Source of the DNA: Chromera velia
Lineage: Eukaryota; Sar; Chromeraceae
Direction: 5' to 3'
Assembly: GCA_018398765.1 (NCBI GenBank)
Contig: JAHBMJ010003908.1
Location: 15,001-46,763, forward strand
DNA: 31,763 nucleotides
The position numbers were made by a program, and so were the translations under genes. Positions within the stretch are counted from its first letter, which is position 1. Each line of letters starts with the position of its first letter. The notes under the pieces were generated by a model. It was not told the origin of the DNA, ran no database searches, and saw only the letters and a program-made list of their open reading frames with translations. Shown piece by piece: positions 11,501-21,677 of the stretch.

Positions 11501-12597
11501 CTCAGAGAGAGGAAAGAGTCCGAATGAACACATGCGTCGCGTCTCCTGCTGCAAGAAATTGACTGACATTCTCTCCGCAGGCAACGCGTCTTCCTGGCTG
11601 CGTGCAGCATTCACGGGAAGCTTGGAAGGAACGTGGATGGTGCAGACAAAAGGAAGCGAGGGAGGGAGGAAGTAAAGAGGCCGCCTGCTGTCTTTTTCAT
11701 GAGTTGTGTTTTCCCACCGTCCTCCCTCAGCTTTCTCTCCGTCATGCGTTTCCCTTTTCGTACTCTAGCTCTCTCAGCATGCGTTGGAGAAAGAAAAGTG
11801 CAAGATCGACCGTTGACATGCATGCATGCAGGGCGGTTGCATTGGGGTGCTTCTCCTTGGAGCTGCCTTCCGAGCATTCGCTCTTTCCTCTGGTCGTCAA
11901 ACAGGTGAGCCAGCTGAAAGAAAGAAAGAAAGAAAGAAAGAAAGAAGGAAAGAAAGAAAGAAGGAAAGAAAGAAGGAAAGAAGGAAAGAAGGAAGGAAGC
12001 AAGGAAGCAAGGAAGCAAGGAAGGAAAAAAGGAAAGAAGGAAGGAAGGAAGGAAAGAAGGAAAGAAGGAAGGAAGGAAGGAAAGAAGGAAAGAAGGAAGG
12101 AAAGAAAGAAAGAAACAAACAAACAAAGAAAACGTCTAATGACGTAAGGGGGGTACGAACACCCCGAAGAATGGAATGAATGTCTTTTTGGATCTTTTTG
12201 GAACAAATGTCTTTCTTTAATCGAGAAGCTTCGAACACTCAAGGCTGACTCCATCTATCCATTCATCGAATAAGATGAATTCATTTGGCAGAGTTGTTTT
12301 ACTGTGCATCACGACTTCTTTCTTTCTTTCTTTCTTTCTTTCTTTTCTTTCTTTCTTTCTTTTCTTTCTTTCTTTCTTTTCTTTCTTTCTTTCTTTCTTT
12401 CTTTCTTATCCATCACTGACGACTGCAGCCCTGATTCACAACCGCAATTCACGATTTAATTAATTCAACCGGGAAGTCTCCTAGTGTAGTGGCCCACCAC
12501 TCCAGAAGCAGGGGGGATGCGTGTGCATTGGTCTGTTTTTGTTTCTGGTTGTCCAAACAGACATTTAGACAGACAGACAGAGAGAAAAACGCGCGCG

Positions 12598-12634
<37 letters not shown>

Positions 12635-12862
12635 AGAATATCTCTTCGTACCGATTCTCCTCTCACTATTCTCTTCTGAGCTCCGGTCTGTCCACCCATT
12701 CATCGAGTGAACGAACAGTGGGTCCTCGATCCGCCGTCCTGATCGATCGATTCCCAAGCTTTGTGCATGCCTCCACACATGCCCTCGTCCTCCCTCGTGC
12801 TTGTTCTCATTGCCTGTTTCTTCATGATTGGTGCGTGCCTCTCTCTCTCTCTCTCTCTCTGA

Positions 12863-12895
<33 letters not shown>

Positions 12896-15063
12896 TGAGT
12901 GCCTGTATGTGAGTGAGTGTGTCTGTTTGACTGTTTGGCTGCACTGAATTTGAGGGTTTGAGTGCGTGAGTGAGTGAGTGGGTAAGTGAGTGAGTGAGTG
13001 AGTGAGTGAATTTCTGTTTCCGCATGCAGGACCATCTGGGAGCAGTTCTTCTGATGAAACTCGCCGCGTCATCAGCCTCCAGTCCCGCACTCCTCCCTGA
13101 GGCCCCGGAAAGCGAAAATCCCTCTACTCAAGTGGGAACTGAAGAAGCAGCGGCAGATTTGCCCCTCTCTCCCGTACAGAGAGCACTCAGCACGAGCACA
13201 TCCAGCTTCATCAAGCGACTGCTTATGAGCCACACCGTAGGCGAGACACCTCCGGAGGAGTTCCTTTTGAGTCCTCAGAGCTTGGCAGTTGTTGCGTCTG
13301 CCTGCGGGCTTACAGCGGCCCGAGCGGCGACCTCGCGTCTTGTGTCCTGGGGCTGTGGGGGGGATGCAATGGATCTGCGGGACTGGGGCCTCTTGGTCCG
13401 TTCCAACCTTTTGTGGTTCTCTTCCACAGTCTCTGACATTGTCTCGCACGGCCAATCGGTGGAGGCAAAGGGGGGAGGGGATCATGTTTTGTTAGCGCTT
13501 CGTGCGATTTTCTCTTGCTTCGAGTGTGCTGCTTTTTCGTCTCTTCCCGTTTTTTCTCTGCCGAACTATAGCCAAACAACCAAATCACTAGCTGCCTGGC
13601 CGCCCCCAACTCTCCTCTCAGTGGGTGCGTGGGGGATGATTCCGCGACTACGTTTGGATTTGAGCAGGGAAGCAGAAGCAGGGTCAGCGCGGGTTGGGCT
13701 TCAACGGGCAGCAGAGAAAATTCTAGAAGAGTGTGAAGCGACACTGCTGAGGCCGCTTTGTGGGAGTGGAACATCAGGTGGTCAGATAGATGCTGCCAAC
13801 GGGCTTTTGTTGTCAGGTTTAGTGAGAAAGGCAGCAACGAGGGGGGGGGCAAAAGGGATTGCGTTGGTGGAGTCGTGGCTTTCCCTCCTGTCGGCTATTG
13901 TGGGAATTACAAGCGATGTGGGGGGGGNNNNNNNNNGGGGGGGGGAGGAGGGGAAATGGTGGTCTCCTGTTCAGATGGTGCGATGGTGTTTGAAGGAGAG
14001 TATGGAAATACTTGATGTCTCTCTCTCCTCTCCTTCTTCTCTTTTTGGTGGAGAGATGAAGCAGACGTCTGTCGTTTCCTCAGCATTATGGCCTTTCAGA
14101 GCATTGCTGACTTGCAGAAGCGAGGGGGCATTTCCATCATTAGCTGCCCCTCTTCTTCCTGAGTGGTGCGGCATGTTGAGGTCTCTGTGTTCGGGAATAC
14201 TGCGGAATGTAGCGCTCACAGAGGTGGGGGGGGATGCAGTCTGTCTGACGGTGAGGGAGGCTCTGTGGACAATTTTGGCTGCAGAGCGTTTTGCAGAGAC
14301 GTTTCAGATGTCCGAAGAGACGGTGGGTGCTCTCCTGTCCCTGCTTCGAGAATCGATTCTGTGCGCAGTCGCTGCGATCAAGCGCGCGGGTGGGGGGGCA
14401 GGAAGAGAGAGGCTGCAGGAGGGTCACGTTGGGGGGTGTGTGAGTAGGGGCGGGTTCTTTCCCGCTTCTTCGGTAGACCTTCTCTCGTTTGCTGATTGGG
14501 GCCTTTCTTCTTCTTCTGCCCCCGCTGGCAGGTCCGCCAGAGAGACAGAAAGTGGAGGAGGGTCAGTGGGGAGCTCTGTGAGCGTCTTGTGTCGGGGTCT
14601 TGTGTCGACAGGAGTAGAGACTTTGACAGAGAGAGAGACAGAAGCTGGGTCCCTTCAACCTTTAGGGGTTCCAGTGCAAGGAGGAGGGATAAGTCGGGGT
14701 GCGGTTGTTCTCCGTTCTTTGATGGAGGGGTCCTCTGTCGGGGGTCCCTTTCCATCGGCCTCCGTCCGGCAGGTTGCGGCGTGTTTTGTCTCTTTGCGAG
14801 AGACGACGGGAGATGTTCTTTTCAGGACCTGGTTGGAGGAGGCCATTCGAGGCTCTCCTTTGGGGGGCACATCCGCTGCGGTTGGTATGCAAAATGTACC
14901 CATTGACGATTCAACAGGCATGCGCCCCTCCCAGCTGAGGTTCATATCGGAGCTTCTGGAAGAACCGCTTGGCGAAAATGGACGAATGAGCCCCTCTGCA
15001 CAACAGAAATGGAAAGCGGCGATCAAACAGTTCTGTGGGGGGAAGAAGAAGACAGATCGATAA
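7681..15063 (+). CDS. Importin-beta family nuclear transport receptor, transportin-3/importin-13-like
   Basis: A karyopherin would carry cargo through nuclear pores in a Ran-dependent way. Exon 1 (7681-8211, 177 codons) matches the family N-terminus: a short helix, then ANNWLEHFQRSEHSLEVS, FGAQTVLK, and IPQLCLSVVALHARF (HEAT repeats 1-3). Further exons as read: 8345-8413, 8588-9724, 10024-10372, 10665-10898, 11197-11434, from 11581, one ending at 11905, and 13030-15063 (677 codons to TAA). Phases agree except between 11581 and 11905, where an additional exon near 11728-11810 is likely. The segment SPEERESFLEFREECRDVL in the fourth exon fits the mid-protein helix of transportin-3. The total is about 1,550-1,600 residues, well above the usual 900-1,000, with Gly/Ser-rich inserts encoded by G-runs. 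There is an N gap at 13928-13936. Family assignment is firm; subfamily is likely. Confidence 0.83.
8536..8587 (+). repeat. (TG)n microsatellite ending in a 3' splice site
   Basis: A TG run ends in GTGCGCAG (8580-8587), immediately followed by the exon at 8588, whose frame matches the exon ending at 8413. Confidence 0.85.
11915..12130. repeat. (GAAA/GAAG)n intronic microsatellite
   Basis: A purine-only array of about 210 bp in the intron that starts after the exon ending at 11905. Lys/Glu frames on plus and Phe/Leu/Ser frames on minus are artefacts of the repeat. Confidence 0.95.
12317..12408. repeat. (CTTT)n intronic microsatellite
   Basis: A pyrimidine array in the same intron, complementary in sequence to the GAAA array about 200 bp upstream. 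The two could pair in a transcript. Confidence 0.95.
12598..13020. repeat. (GA)n, (CT)n, (GT)n and (GTGA)n microsatellites before the last karyopherin exon
   Basis: (GA)n at about 12600-12633, (CT)n then (GT)n then (GA)n at about 12838-12895, and GTGA/GAGT units up to about 13008. The sequence TTTCTGTTTCCGCATGCAG then closes the intron at 13029. Confidence 0.9.
13928..13936. other. Assembly gap inside coding exon
   Basis: Nine Ns are flanked by runs of G on both sides, inside the last karyopherin exon. The frame is open across nine bases, but the true length is unknown. It probably reflects sequencing failure in a poly-G tract. Confidence 0.95.
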
Positions 15064-16555
15064 TTTGATTGTCATTATGACTATACTGTATCGTCAATAG
15101 CCCTAGCAATAGCCTATATTTTTTCTGGTTTAAAGCCTTTGGCCTAGCTTTTATAGCAGCAATGGAGGAACTCTTTCCTCGTATATGTATGCAGCTATAC
15201 GCGCGCGCGCAATGCAGGAAGGAGATGAAAGGCGGGAAAAAAAGGAAAATGTACGATCCCCGGCCTCGGTACGATCTGCTATGTCGTTGGTTGCTCCTGT
15301 TGCCCTCGTCCGTTTGTACAGGTTATCAAAATGATCCACCAACTCTTGGAAGTTGTACATCTGTACCCCGCCTGTAATCAAACGTATAAAATTGGACTCT
15401 ACCGAGAGGCTGACATCTCTCCTATCCTATTTCTTTCATTTGGAGGCCAAGTATTGTCCTCAGTGAAGTGACTCACTTAGAATTGGGACAGGGCTGAAAG
15501 GGTACACCAGAGTATCACCAGGTCGCACCAGGTCTGAAGTGGGCTCAGCGATACGCAAGCTATTAGGAGGCTACAAGCGTGGGGATTGCTAGCAGCTTCC
15601 TGTGTCAGCAGCCAGCTAGAAGAGAAGTTATCTGTGATCAGATATATTCTATTAGACCATCACGGCTCAAAGCTTCTCTTTACTCAGAGGGTCTGATGAC
15701 TTATAAAAGGATTGAGAGATGAGATATTGATTGATCTCAGGACATTTTTAGATTTTGTGTGCGTGCAATTGCAGTAAGACTCTAGGGTAAGACTCAATTC
15801 GATCGATTCGGTCGATTAGGTATCGGTATACATAATTATTTCAGTAATTCCCCTATACAGATGACGGTGCTCTGTATTGATCGAATTTCTTCTCAGTAAT
15901 TAATTTCTGTATGCACGTGCACGTTCGATCGGGGTGTTGCCTTTCGCTCATGGATTTGCATATATTGAGGGACGGGATTTTACAGACGGGTCAGGCCTAA
16001 TCTTAATATTAAGACTCGATCGAACAGTGTGGATGATCGATTCCCTAGTCGATTCCGGTCGGACAAATGGATCGATGTAGAAATTTTGGATGCGAATCTG
16101 GTATGGATAATTCAGTTTTCACTATGATTGGATGCTCATGAAATCACAATCATCGACGTAATGCGTTGTTTTGATAGTGAAGAAGGAATTCTTCTTTCTT
16201 CTTCACTTGTAAAGGAAAGACTGTAATTAAAGCATAAACCTTACTTATGGTTTAACAGTTCACCATCAGTTCACTCCTCAATGGGCTGCCCCCCATGAGG
16301 AGAAATGAGACTTGTTCTCTTTTCTTCTCATACAATGACTTCTTTTCTTGAAGCATTGTTTGACAATGTGTGGAATAATTTCTGGGGTGTAAGCCTGATT
16401 GTAAAACGTCAGACTGAATCAGATATGAAATAAATTATAACTCATTCAGACTGAACAACAGAGGAAGTCAGACTGCTGATAAAAGATATAAAAATAAGCT
16501 TTTCATGCATTCCAGTTAATCCACTTGCCAATGATCATGCGGTCGACTCGTATTA
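15064..16555. other. AT-rich non-coding region downstream of the karyopherin gene
   Basis: No gene is supported. Near 15190-15215 there is a CG-alternating run (ACGCGCGCGCGC). A hairpin-forming AGTGAAGAAGGAATTC...CTTCTTCACT is near 16176-16208, another is at 16274-16302, and CAGACTGA motifs recur at about 16410, 16448 and 16470. Confidence 0.6.
16274..16302. repeat. Imperfect inverted repeat (hairpin)
   Basis: The left arm CTCCTCAATGGG and right arm CCCCATGAGGAG pair at most positions around a 5-base loop. On the minus strand it gives a G-run (GGGGGGCAG) that could be the polypurine tract of the adjacent retroelement remnant; this is speculative. Confidence 0.5.
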
Positions 16556-16559
16556 AGAT

Positions 16560-17440
16560 GGTATCAATGTGGATCATGGTTGCGTTGATGTCTTCTTAGA
16601 TCTGTCAGGTATACTTGAGATCTCCTTGAAACACGGGCTCGGATGTCGTCTTCCCAGAATTAAACCATCTGTTTCCACAGGGGCTTAGAATCAACGATGA
16701 CCTCAATAACAGGATTAACTTGGAAGAGTTTCTTAACGTAGGGAAGTTCAACGAGTCCGGCAGTGACCTTCAAGGCATCTTGAAGAGCGAACAGCTCAGC
16801 AGCACTCGGCAGCACTGGTACTACCGACTTTTCGTTTGATTCTTGTACTCTTCCATGAGATTGTGTTTAAATAATCTTTATAGTTTGGATCAGGATCATC
16901 CATGTCGAAGATCTGAAGCTTGTGAGCAGGTTCACATATCATATGATGCATCGCTCCAAACTCGTATCATAACTTTCCTGTGATTGATGACTCGGAAAAT
17001 CAGTGGTTGGGCGAACGCATAAGCGTACTAGATCAATCTAGATAACTTGTTTGAACAAGGTGAATGCTGCGACTGTCGGCTTGGTATACCGAACGCACTC
17101 AGGAAGCAAAAGCCTCCGAAAAGGTGAAGATGAGGGCGGACAGCATTCTTACTACCCATCCAAGTCTTTCCATCTCTCCCATGTAGACCTTAGGTTCAAC
17201 CTCGGGCTAGGTTGGAGCATCAGACTGAGGTAGAATGTCAGACTGAACTTCAGTGTGGAAGAAGGTTATGGTCTTGAACTGGGGAGAAGATGTTGAGTTT
17301 TTCTTCTTTTTCTTGGGTTCCGGAATTCTCTAAGTTTCTTTTAATCTTCTTGAAGTCTGCTGCTGTGATAGTCTTATTGCAAACTTTTCCCAGAATTGAT
17401 TGGTCGATGATTAATTCAAGATAGTCGTTTTAATCCATGT
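16560..17440 (-). pseudogene. Decayed copia-type retroelement remnant: RNase H region
   Basis: On the minus strand the segment near 16800-16872 reads TISWKSTRIKRKVGSTSAAE, the typical entry to a Ty1/copia RNase H (W-S-K...R...ST-AAE). After a frameshift inside a small GCTGCCGAG/TGCTGCTGAG duplication it continues ELFALQDALK...VIEVIVDSKPLWKQ (to about 16670), with the DSK expected for an RNase H catalytic Asp. Upstream minus-strand frames (17250-17438, and beyond the MITE at about 17770-17915) stay open for 45-60 codons each and may belong to the same element. Several stops and at least one frameshift show it is dead. No integrase, protease or intact LTR could be found. The family is recognised by motif only. 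Confidence 0.55.
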
Positions 17441-17745
17441 TCTTTTTTTCAAAAAGAATGGGAAACCTGGCGTAGAGTTCGTTAGCATAGAAATTTTTGG
17501 CGTGAAAATTTGTAAAGGAAAAATAATACTTTAAAATGCGCGCATAGAAATTTATGCCAACATGAAAAGCGTTCTATGCCAACCCCGATTTAGGCTGACA
17601 GAACATGAATTCGGGAATTCGTAAACGTGAGCGTGGATTTCGTAAACGTGAATTCGGGCTCGCACTAACGTGGAATTTCTATGCCAAAAATTTTTGTGCC
17701 AGCGAAATCTACGCCACATTTCCTATTCTTTTTGAAAAAGAGAAT
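17440..17745. mobile_element. MITE-like element with about 75-bp terminal inverted repeats
   Basis: The left end (17441-17515) and the reverse complement of the right end (about 17675-17745) match over most of about 75 bases. Both share CTTTTT, CAAAAAGAAT, GGAAA, GGCGTAGA, TTCG and AAATTTTTGGC in the same order. The internal 150 bp has no coding capacity and contains the repeat TTCGTAAACGTGA twice and ATAGAAATTTATGCCAAC-type units. A target duplication is not obvious. It sits at the 5' side of the copia remnant and may split it. A non-autonomous DNA transposon is the simplest reading. Confidence 0.65.
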
Positions 17746-18144
17746 AACTCTCAAATTCTCTCATACATCAAAGAAACTATACGATTTCACTTTCTGAAAC
17801 GAAGCAGAAAGCTTGATGATGGCTCTTTGAGGTCCCCCGACAATTGAAGGATCTTCAAGCACAGTTGTTAAGTCAGACAATGTCTGAACAACACTCTTCA
17901 AAAAAATAGATGGCTTAATTTAAGAGAGAGAAAGAGAGTTAGAGATGCATGCACGAGAATCTAGCAGACTAACACGAGAGTGGGCGTGCATTATGCGTCA
18001 CGAGGTATATTTCAGATTTGCGCGTTACACGCGTTATGCGCGTATATATGCGTTGCGTACGAATGGAGTATATGGAGGTACGTTTATAGTTTATAGTTTG
18101 GTCGAGGTGTACGCCGGGTATGCCAAACATGGCGTACACACTTT

Positions 18145-18440
18145 ATGGCCCGGAAAGCGAAGCTCTGGAGGGTACTTAAAAACAATATTAATATTGCTCC
18201 CCCCCATGGTAATTAAAATGGTGAGGGACTCCCAGCCACCGGCCGGGGCCTACCGGGGCCTCAAAGTTTGGTCTATGCATGCATGGTCTGGGAACGCGTG
18301 CATGGGCATGCATGATTTCCTCGAAAATTTTGACGTACGGAAAAGTGAGGGTGCATGGGCTCGAACCCAGGACCTCGCCGCGCGCGTCGCGATCTTTCGA
18401 AACTTGAATCGAAAGCCCCAAATTTCGCTTTCCGGGCCAT
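18145..18440. mobile_element. 296-bp segment with 17-bp perfect inverted repeats and a tRNA-like B box
   Basis: ATGGCCCGGAAAGCGAA at 18145-18161 is exactly inverted at 18424-18440. Between them, on the minus strand, GGGTTCGAGCCC (about 18359-18370) matches a Pol III B box, but no complete tRNA fold or clear A box is seen. A further hairpin, GTGTACGCC...GGCGTACAC, lies just outside at about 18107-18139. It could be a small DNA transposon or a tRNA-derived SINE fragment. Long frames crossing it have no recognisable product. Confidence 0.4.
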
Positions 18441-18816
18441 TCGCACGCTTCGCGTGCGTCAGATGTTTTGTCACCGTGTCGCGGTGCAGGTGGCCATGCA
18501 ATCAATCCGGTCCATGCAGTGAGACACGTACTGCACTCCACCTCGGGGTTCAATGTCTCGAGGGGGAGTCTGGGTCCGGATGTGAAGACAAGACTTCTTC
18601 TTCGTGTCTATGCTCCACGGATTTCGTCTCTGTCTTGTGTTTCTGTGTGTTTGTTTTGCACATCGTGCATCTTTTCTTATTCTTACAGCTGTGCGGACAG
18701 ACTGAGGCGTCGTACAAAGGAACTGCGGTTCTCTCAGTGCAGGGGTGGGTGTGTTTCTTTCTTGCCTTCCTTTGAGGTGCAGAGGCGACCACCAAAAATC
18801 GTTTTCCCCCTCTTCG

Positions 18817-20467
18817 ATGCTTCTAACTGAACTGATCGATCGCCAGTCTGAGAACGCCACCACGTGCAGAGACAAATTGTTGGAGGCCACTGCTTCGTTG
18901 TGGCACCGGGCGCTCGAGGGGGGCGTGCGTCCTGCCGAGATCGGCATCATTCTCTCCGGAGGGGTCGACACAGGGGCCACCCTCGAGGCACTCACCCAAC
19001 TGGGCCTCAAACCCAGAGCTGCCGTAACGGTCATCGTGAACAGTGACGGTGTCGAGGCTACGGATGCTCCCTACGCCCACCGAATGTGCGCACGGCACGG
19101 CCTAGAGCACCACGTCGTGAGCGTCTCCCCGGAAGAACTGGTCCGTCGGACCCTCCCGCAGTGCGTGCAGGTGCTCGGGTCCTTCGATGGGATGCAGCTC
19201 CGCAACAGCATGGTGGTCTGCCTGGCTCTGCAGAAGTGCTCCGAGCTCGGTCTGCGCGTTCTTTTCACTGGAGACGGCGGGGATGAACTCCTCGGTGAGT
19301 TTAGCTCGGTCTGCCTCGTTGGGGTGCATGCGGGGAATTTTTTTTTTCCTTCGTGAAAACGTTTGGAATTCTTGAGGACCTGCACGTTCGCGTGCACTGA
19401 CACAAGGTTTTCTTGTTGGTGTCACGGCCAAGATATGTGAATCACTTCTTCTTCTTCTTCTTCTTCTCCTTCTCCTTCTTCTTCTTCTTCTTCTTCTTCT
19501 TCTGCTTCTGCTTCTTCTTCTTCTCCTTGCAGGTGGGTATTCGTTCACGTGGGGAGAGACGGAGCCAGGATGGTCTCGCACGAGGGCAGAGATGCGAGAG
19601 GATTGGTTTTTTTCTGCCCCCTCTCTGGCTTCCTCTCTGGGGCTCTGCACTATCTCCCCTTATATGCATCCCCTGTTTGTTGATTGGGCCATGTCGTCTC
19701 TTCGCAAAGAGGACTGTCTAGGTGAGAGGGAGATCGAGACGTCGCCCTCTTCTGGCTTGACTCTGCAGTGCACAGGAAAGATTCCCCTTAGAGACGCATT
19801 CCCAGATTCTCTGGCCGCGAGGAGACGAAAAGACCCGATAGAGATCGGGGCAGGGAGCTCTGTCAGGGGGGCTAGGTTTTTTTCCCGCATGGTCGGAGAA
19901 CACTCTTCCGGTTCCTCCAAAACTCTGCAGCAACAGCCATGTGCCAACTTGTCATCGTGTGTTCCCCTTGACGAAACTAGGGCTGGGGTGGTGCTTCGGG
20001 ATGATGAGCAACGGGTGTACTTTCGGGAATTCGCCCGCAACTTCCCGCAAGTCCTCAGTGGGGGTAAGCTTGAACGAAAAGGCCCCTGCCCCCCTCGTCT
20101 GCCTGGCAGCAGGCTCTCGTGCGATCTGTGCGGATTCGTTTTGTACCGCCCAGATGCATCCTTCTGCCGGGTGTGCGGTGCATGGCCTGCAAAGGGACAG
20201 ACAGGAGAAAGAGAAAGAGAAAGAGGGGGGGACGGAAAAGGAGATTCGAGTGACAGCATCAGCGGGTCTCAGAGAGAGGGCGGCACGAAAGAGGCTCTTC
20301 AGACGACTTTTGTCATGAAGCCCTCTTCCTCCTCCTTATCCCCCTCCATCTGCCCCGCCGACACTGCAGACACGGCGGTGCACTTGGCGGGTCTCGACCT
20401 CGACAGGTCACAACACGAACCTCTGCATGCCCCCCCCTCTCCCCCCATGCATACAATGCACCCTTGA
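18817..20467 (+). CDS. Asparagine-synthetase-type ATP-pyrophosphatase with C-terminal zinc ribbon, no glutaminase domain
   Basis: Two exons, 18817-19294 and 19533-20467. The donor CTCG|GTGAGT and acceptor TTGCAG|GTGGG join in phase 1 to restore DELLGGYSFTWG. Domain order is: PP-loop LSGGVDTGATLEAL (about residues 44-57), DAPYAHRMCARHGLEHHVVS, LGSFDGMQLRNS, TGDGGDELLGGYSF, SAPSLASSLGL..SPY, then GKIPLRDAFPD and RKDPIEIGAGS. This is the ATP-binding synthetase half of asparagine synthetase, in the standalone subfamily lacking the N-terminal glutamine amidotransferase domain. The true substrate is unknown; adenylation of an acid group is expected. A C-terminal extension holds CDLCGFVLYRPDASFCRVC (CX2C-X11-CX2C, zinc ribbon) and a disordered Ser/Pro-rich tail. 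The ATG at 18817 gives a complete domain. The same frame is open upstream, and an acceptor-like TGCAG at 18778-18782 leaves an upstream exon possible. Confidence 0.85.
19444..19532 (+). repeat. (CTT)n microsatellite ending in a 3' splice site
   Basis: A CTT array with CTC/CTG interruptions runs into TTCTCCTTGCAG (to 19532), the acceptor of the second exon of the asparagine-synthetase-like gene. The splice is confirmed by the restored LLGGYSF motif. Confidence 0.95.
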
Positions 20468-21646
20468 TCGATCGATCGTTTGAGTCCATCGAAACACAAA
20501 GGGGGGAGCGTCCGTTAGGCAGGCAGGCAGGCATGATTGATTCCTCTCGATCAGCAGAAGGTGCCTGCCTGCATGGCCTCCCTCTCGTCTACCCCCCCCA
20601 TCGCTACCTGCCTGCAGGCCTTCGCCTTCCCTCCGCCCAAGCCATCGATCGGTCGCCCAATCTTCTGGAAATTCACCAACCAACCAAGCAAACTTACAAT
20701 CCTTTGGCATCGCGATAACTGCAGGGAGAGAATGGAAACAGTCGTGCAGAGAAGAGAAGAAAGAAAACTGATCATCGGGCAAGGAAGGGAAGGGAAGGGC
20801 AGAAAAGACCGCTGCACGGTGATGCATAAGCAATGCCTTTGGGGGGGTGGGGAAGGTGGACGGAGCTTGCCAGTCAGGGCCTGACTGCTGCACGTGGGTG
20901 GGGATTCGGATTCGTCGATTGATTGAAAGATTCATTCCCCCCCCATCCCCCCGTGAGTGAGTGAGTGCGTGAGTGCATGATGGAATGGAATCGAATGGAA
21001 TTAATGGGTCGCATGCACACTTTTGTTTGTCACGTATTGCGTTCTGCCTGCATGCATGCCTGCCTGCCTGGCAGGAGGCGGATTCAATGTATTGGTAGAG
21101 AGGCAAAGTTTTTGCATGAATGGTAGAGCGTGGAGGGACCGCTAGGGCGAGTAAGTAAGTAAGGAAGGGAGAAAGGGCAAGTGTTCACCTGTGAGCCCAG
21201 GAGGGAGGTAGGAAGGCTCCGCCTTTGGACATGCTGATTGATGCTGGTGATGTGTGTGGAGACTGCTCCTCTCCTCTTCTCTCCGACAAATCTCACAAGC
21301 AACAAGGGACTGTAGAGAGCTAGGCAGAAGGGACAAGTGGACGGAGTGAGGTTGTAAATGCATGGGCAAATGCATGGGTGCATGGGCTTAGGGAATCGTC
21401 GTTGTCTGAAGGACTGAATGAAAGAAAAGTCATTCGTGATTGTTTGTTTTTTTGTTGAAGGGAGAAACTGAACAACGAAAACATTTCTTCGGAGGAAAAG
21501 AAAAGATGGGGCGACAGAAAGAAGAGGGACTGGGAAAAGAGCTAACACCACTCCTTTTCCCGGTGCAAGACGAAGCGATAGAACGACATTCACGGCTCCG
21601 AAGGTGTTTTTGTGTGTGCTTTTTTGTGTCCGCTCTTGTTCTTTCA

Positions 21647-21647
<1 letters not shown>

Positions 21648-21675
<28 letters not shown>
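21648..21675. repeat. (GACA)n microsatellite
   Basis: About seven perfect GACA units. Confidence 0.9.

Positions 21676-21677
<2 letters not shown>

Noticed and set aside
11602-12254. Lys/Glu-rich and Phe/Leu/Ser-rich frames
   Set aside because: Most of the length comes from the intronic GAAA/GAAG array; only the part up to 11905 belongs to a karyopherin exon.
18345-18385. tRNA gene on the minus strand
   Set aside because: Only the B box resembles a tRNA. The T-stem has mismatches, and no acceptor stem or A box can be folded.
19722-19768. Possible second intron in the asparagine-synthetase-like gene (GTGAGA...CTGCAG)
   Set aside because: It would be under 50 bases, and the frame is open through it. 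The region corresponds to a variable loop before GKIPLRDAF.
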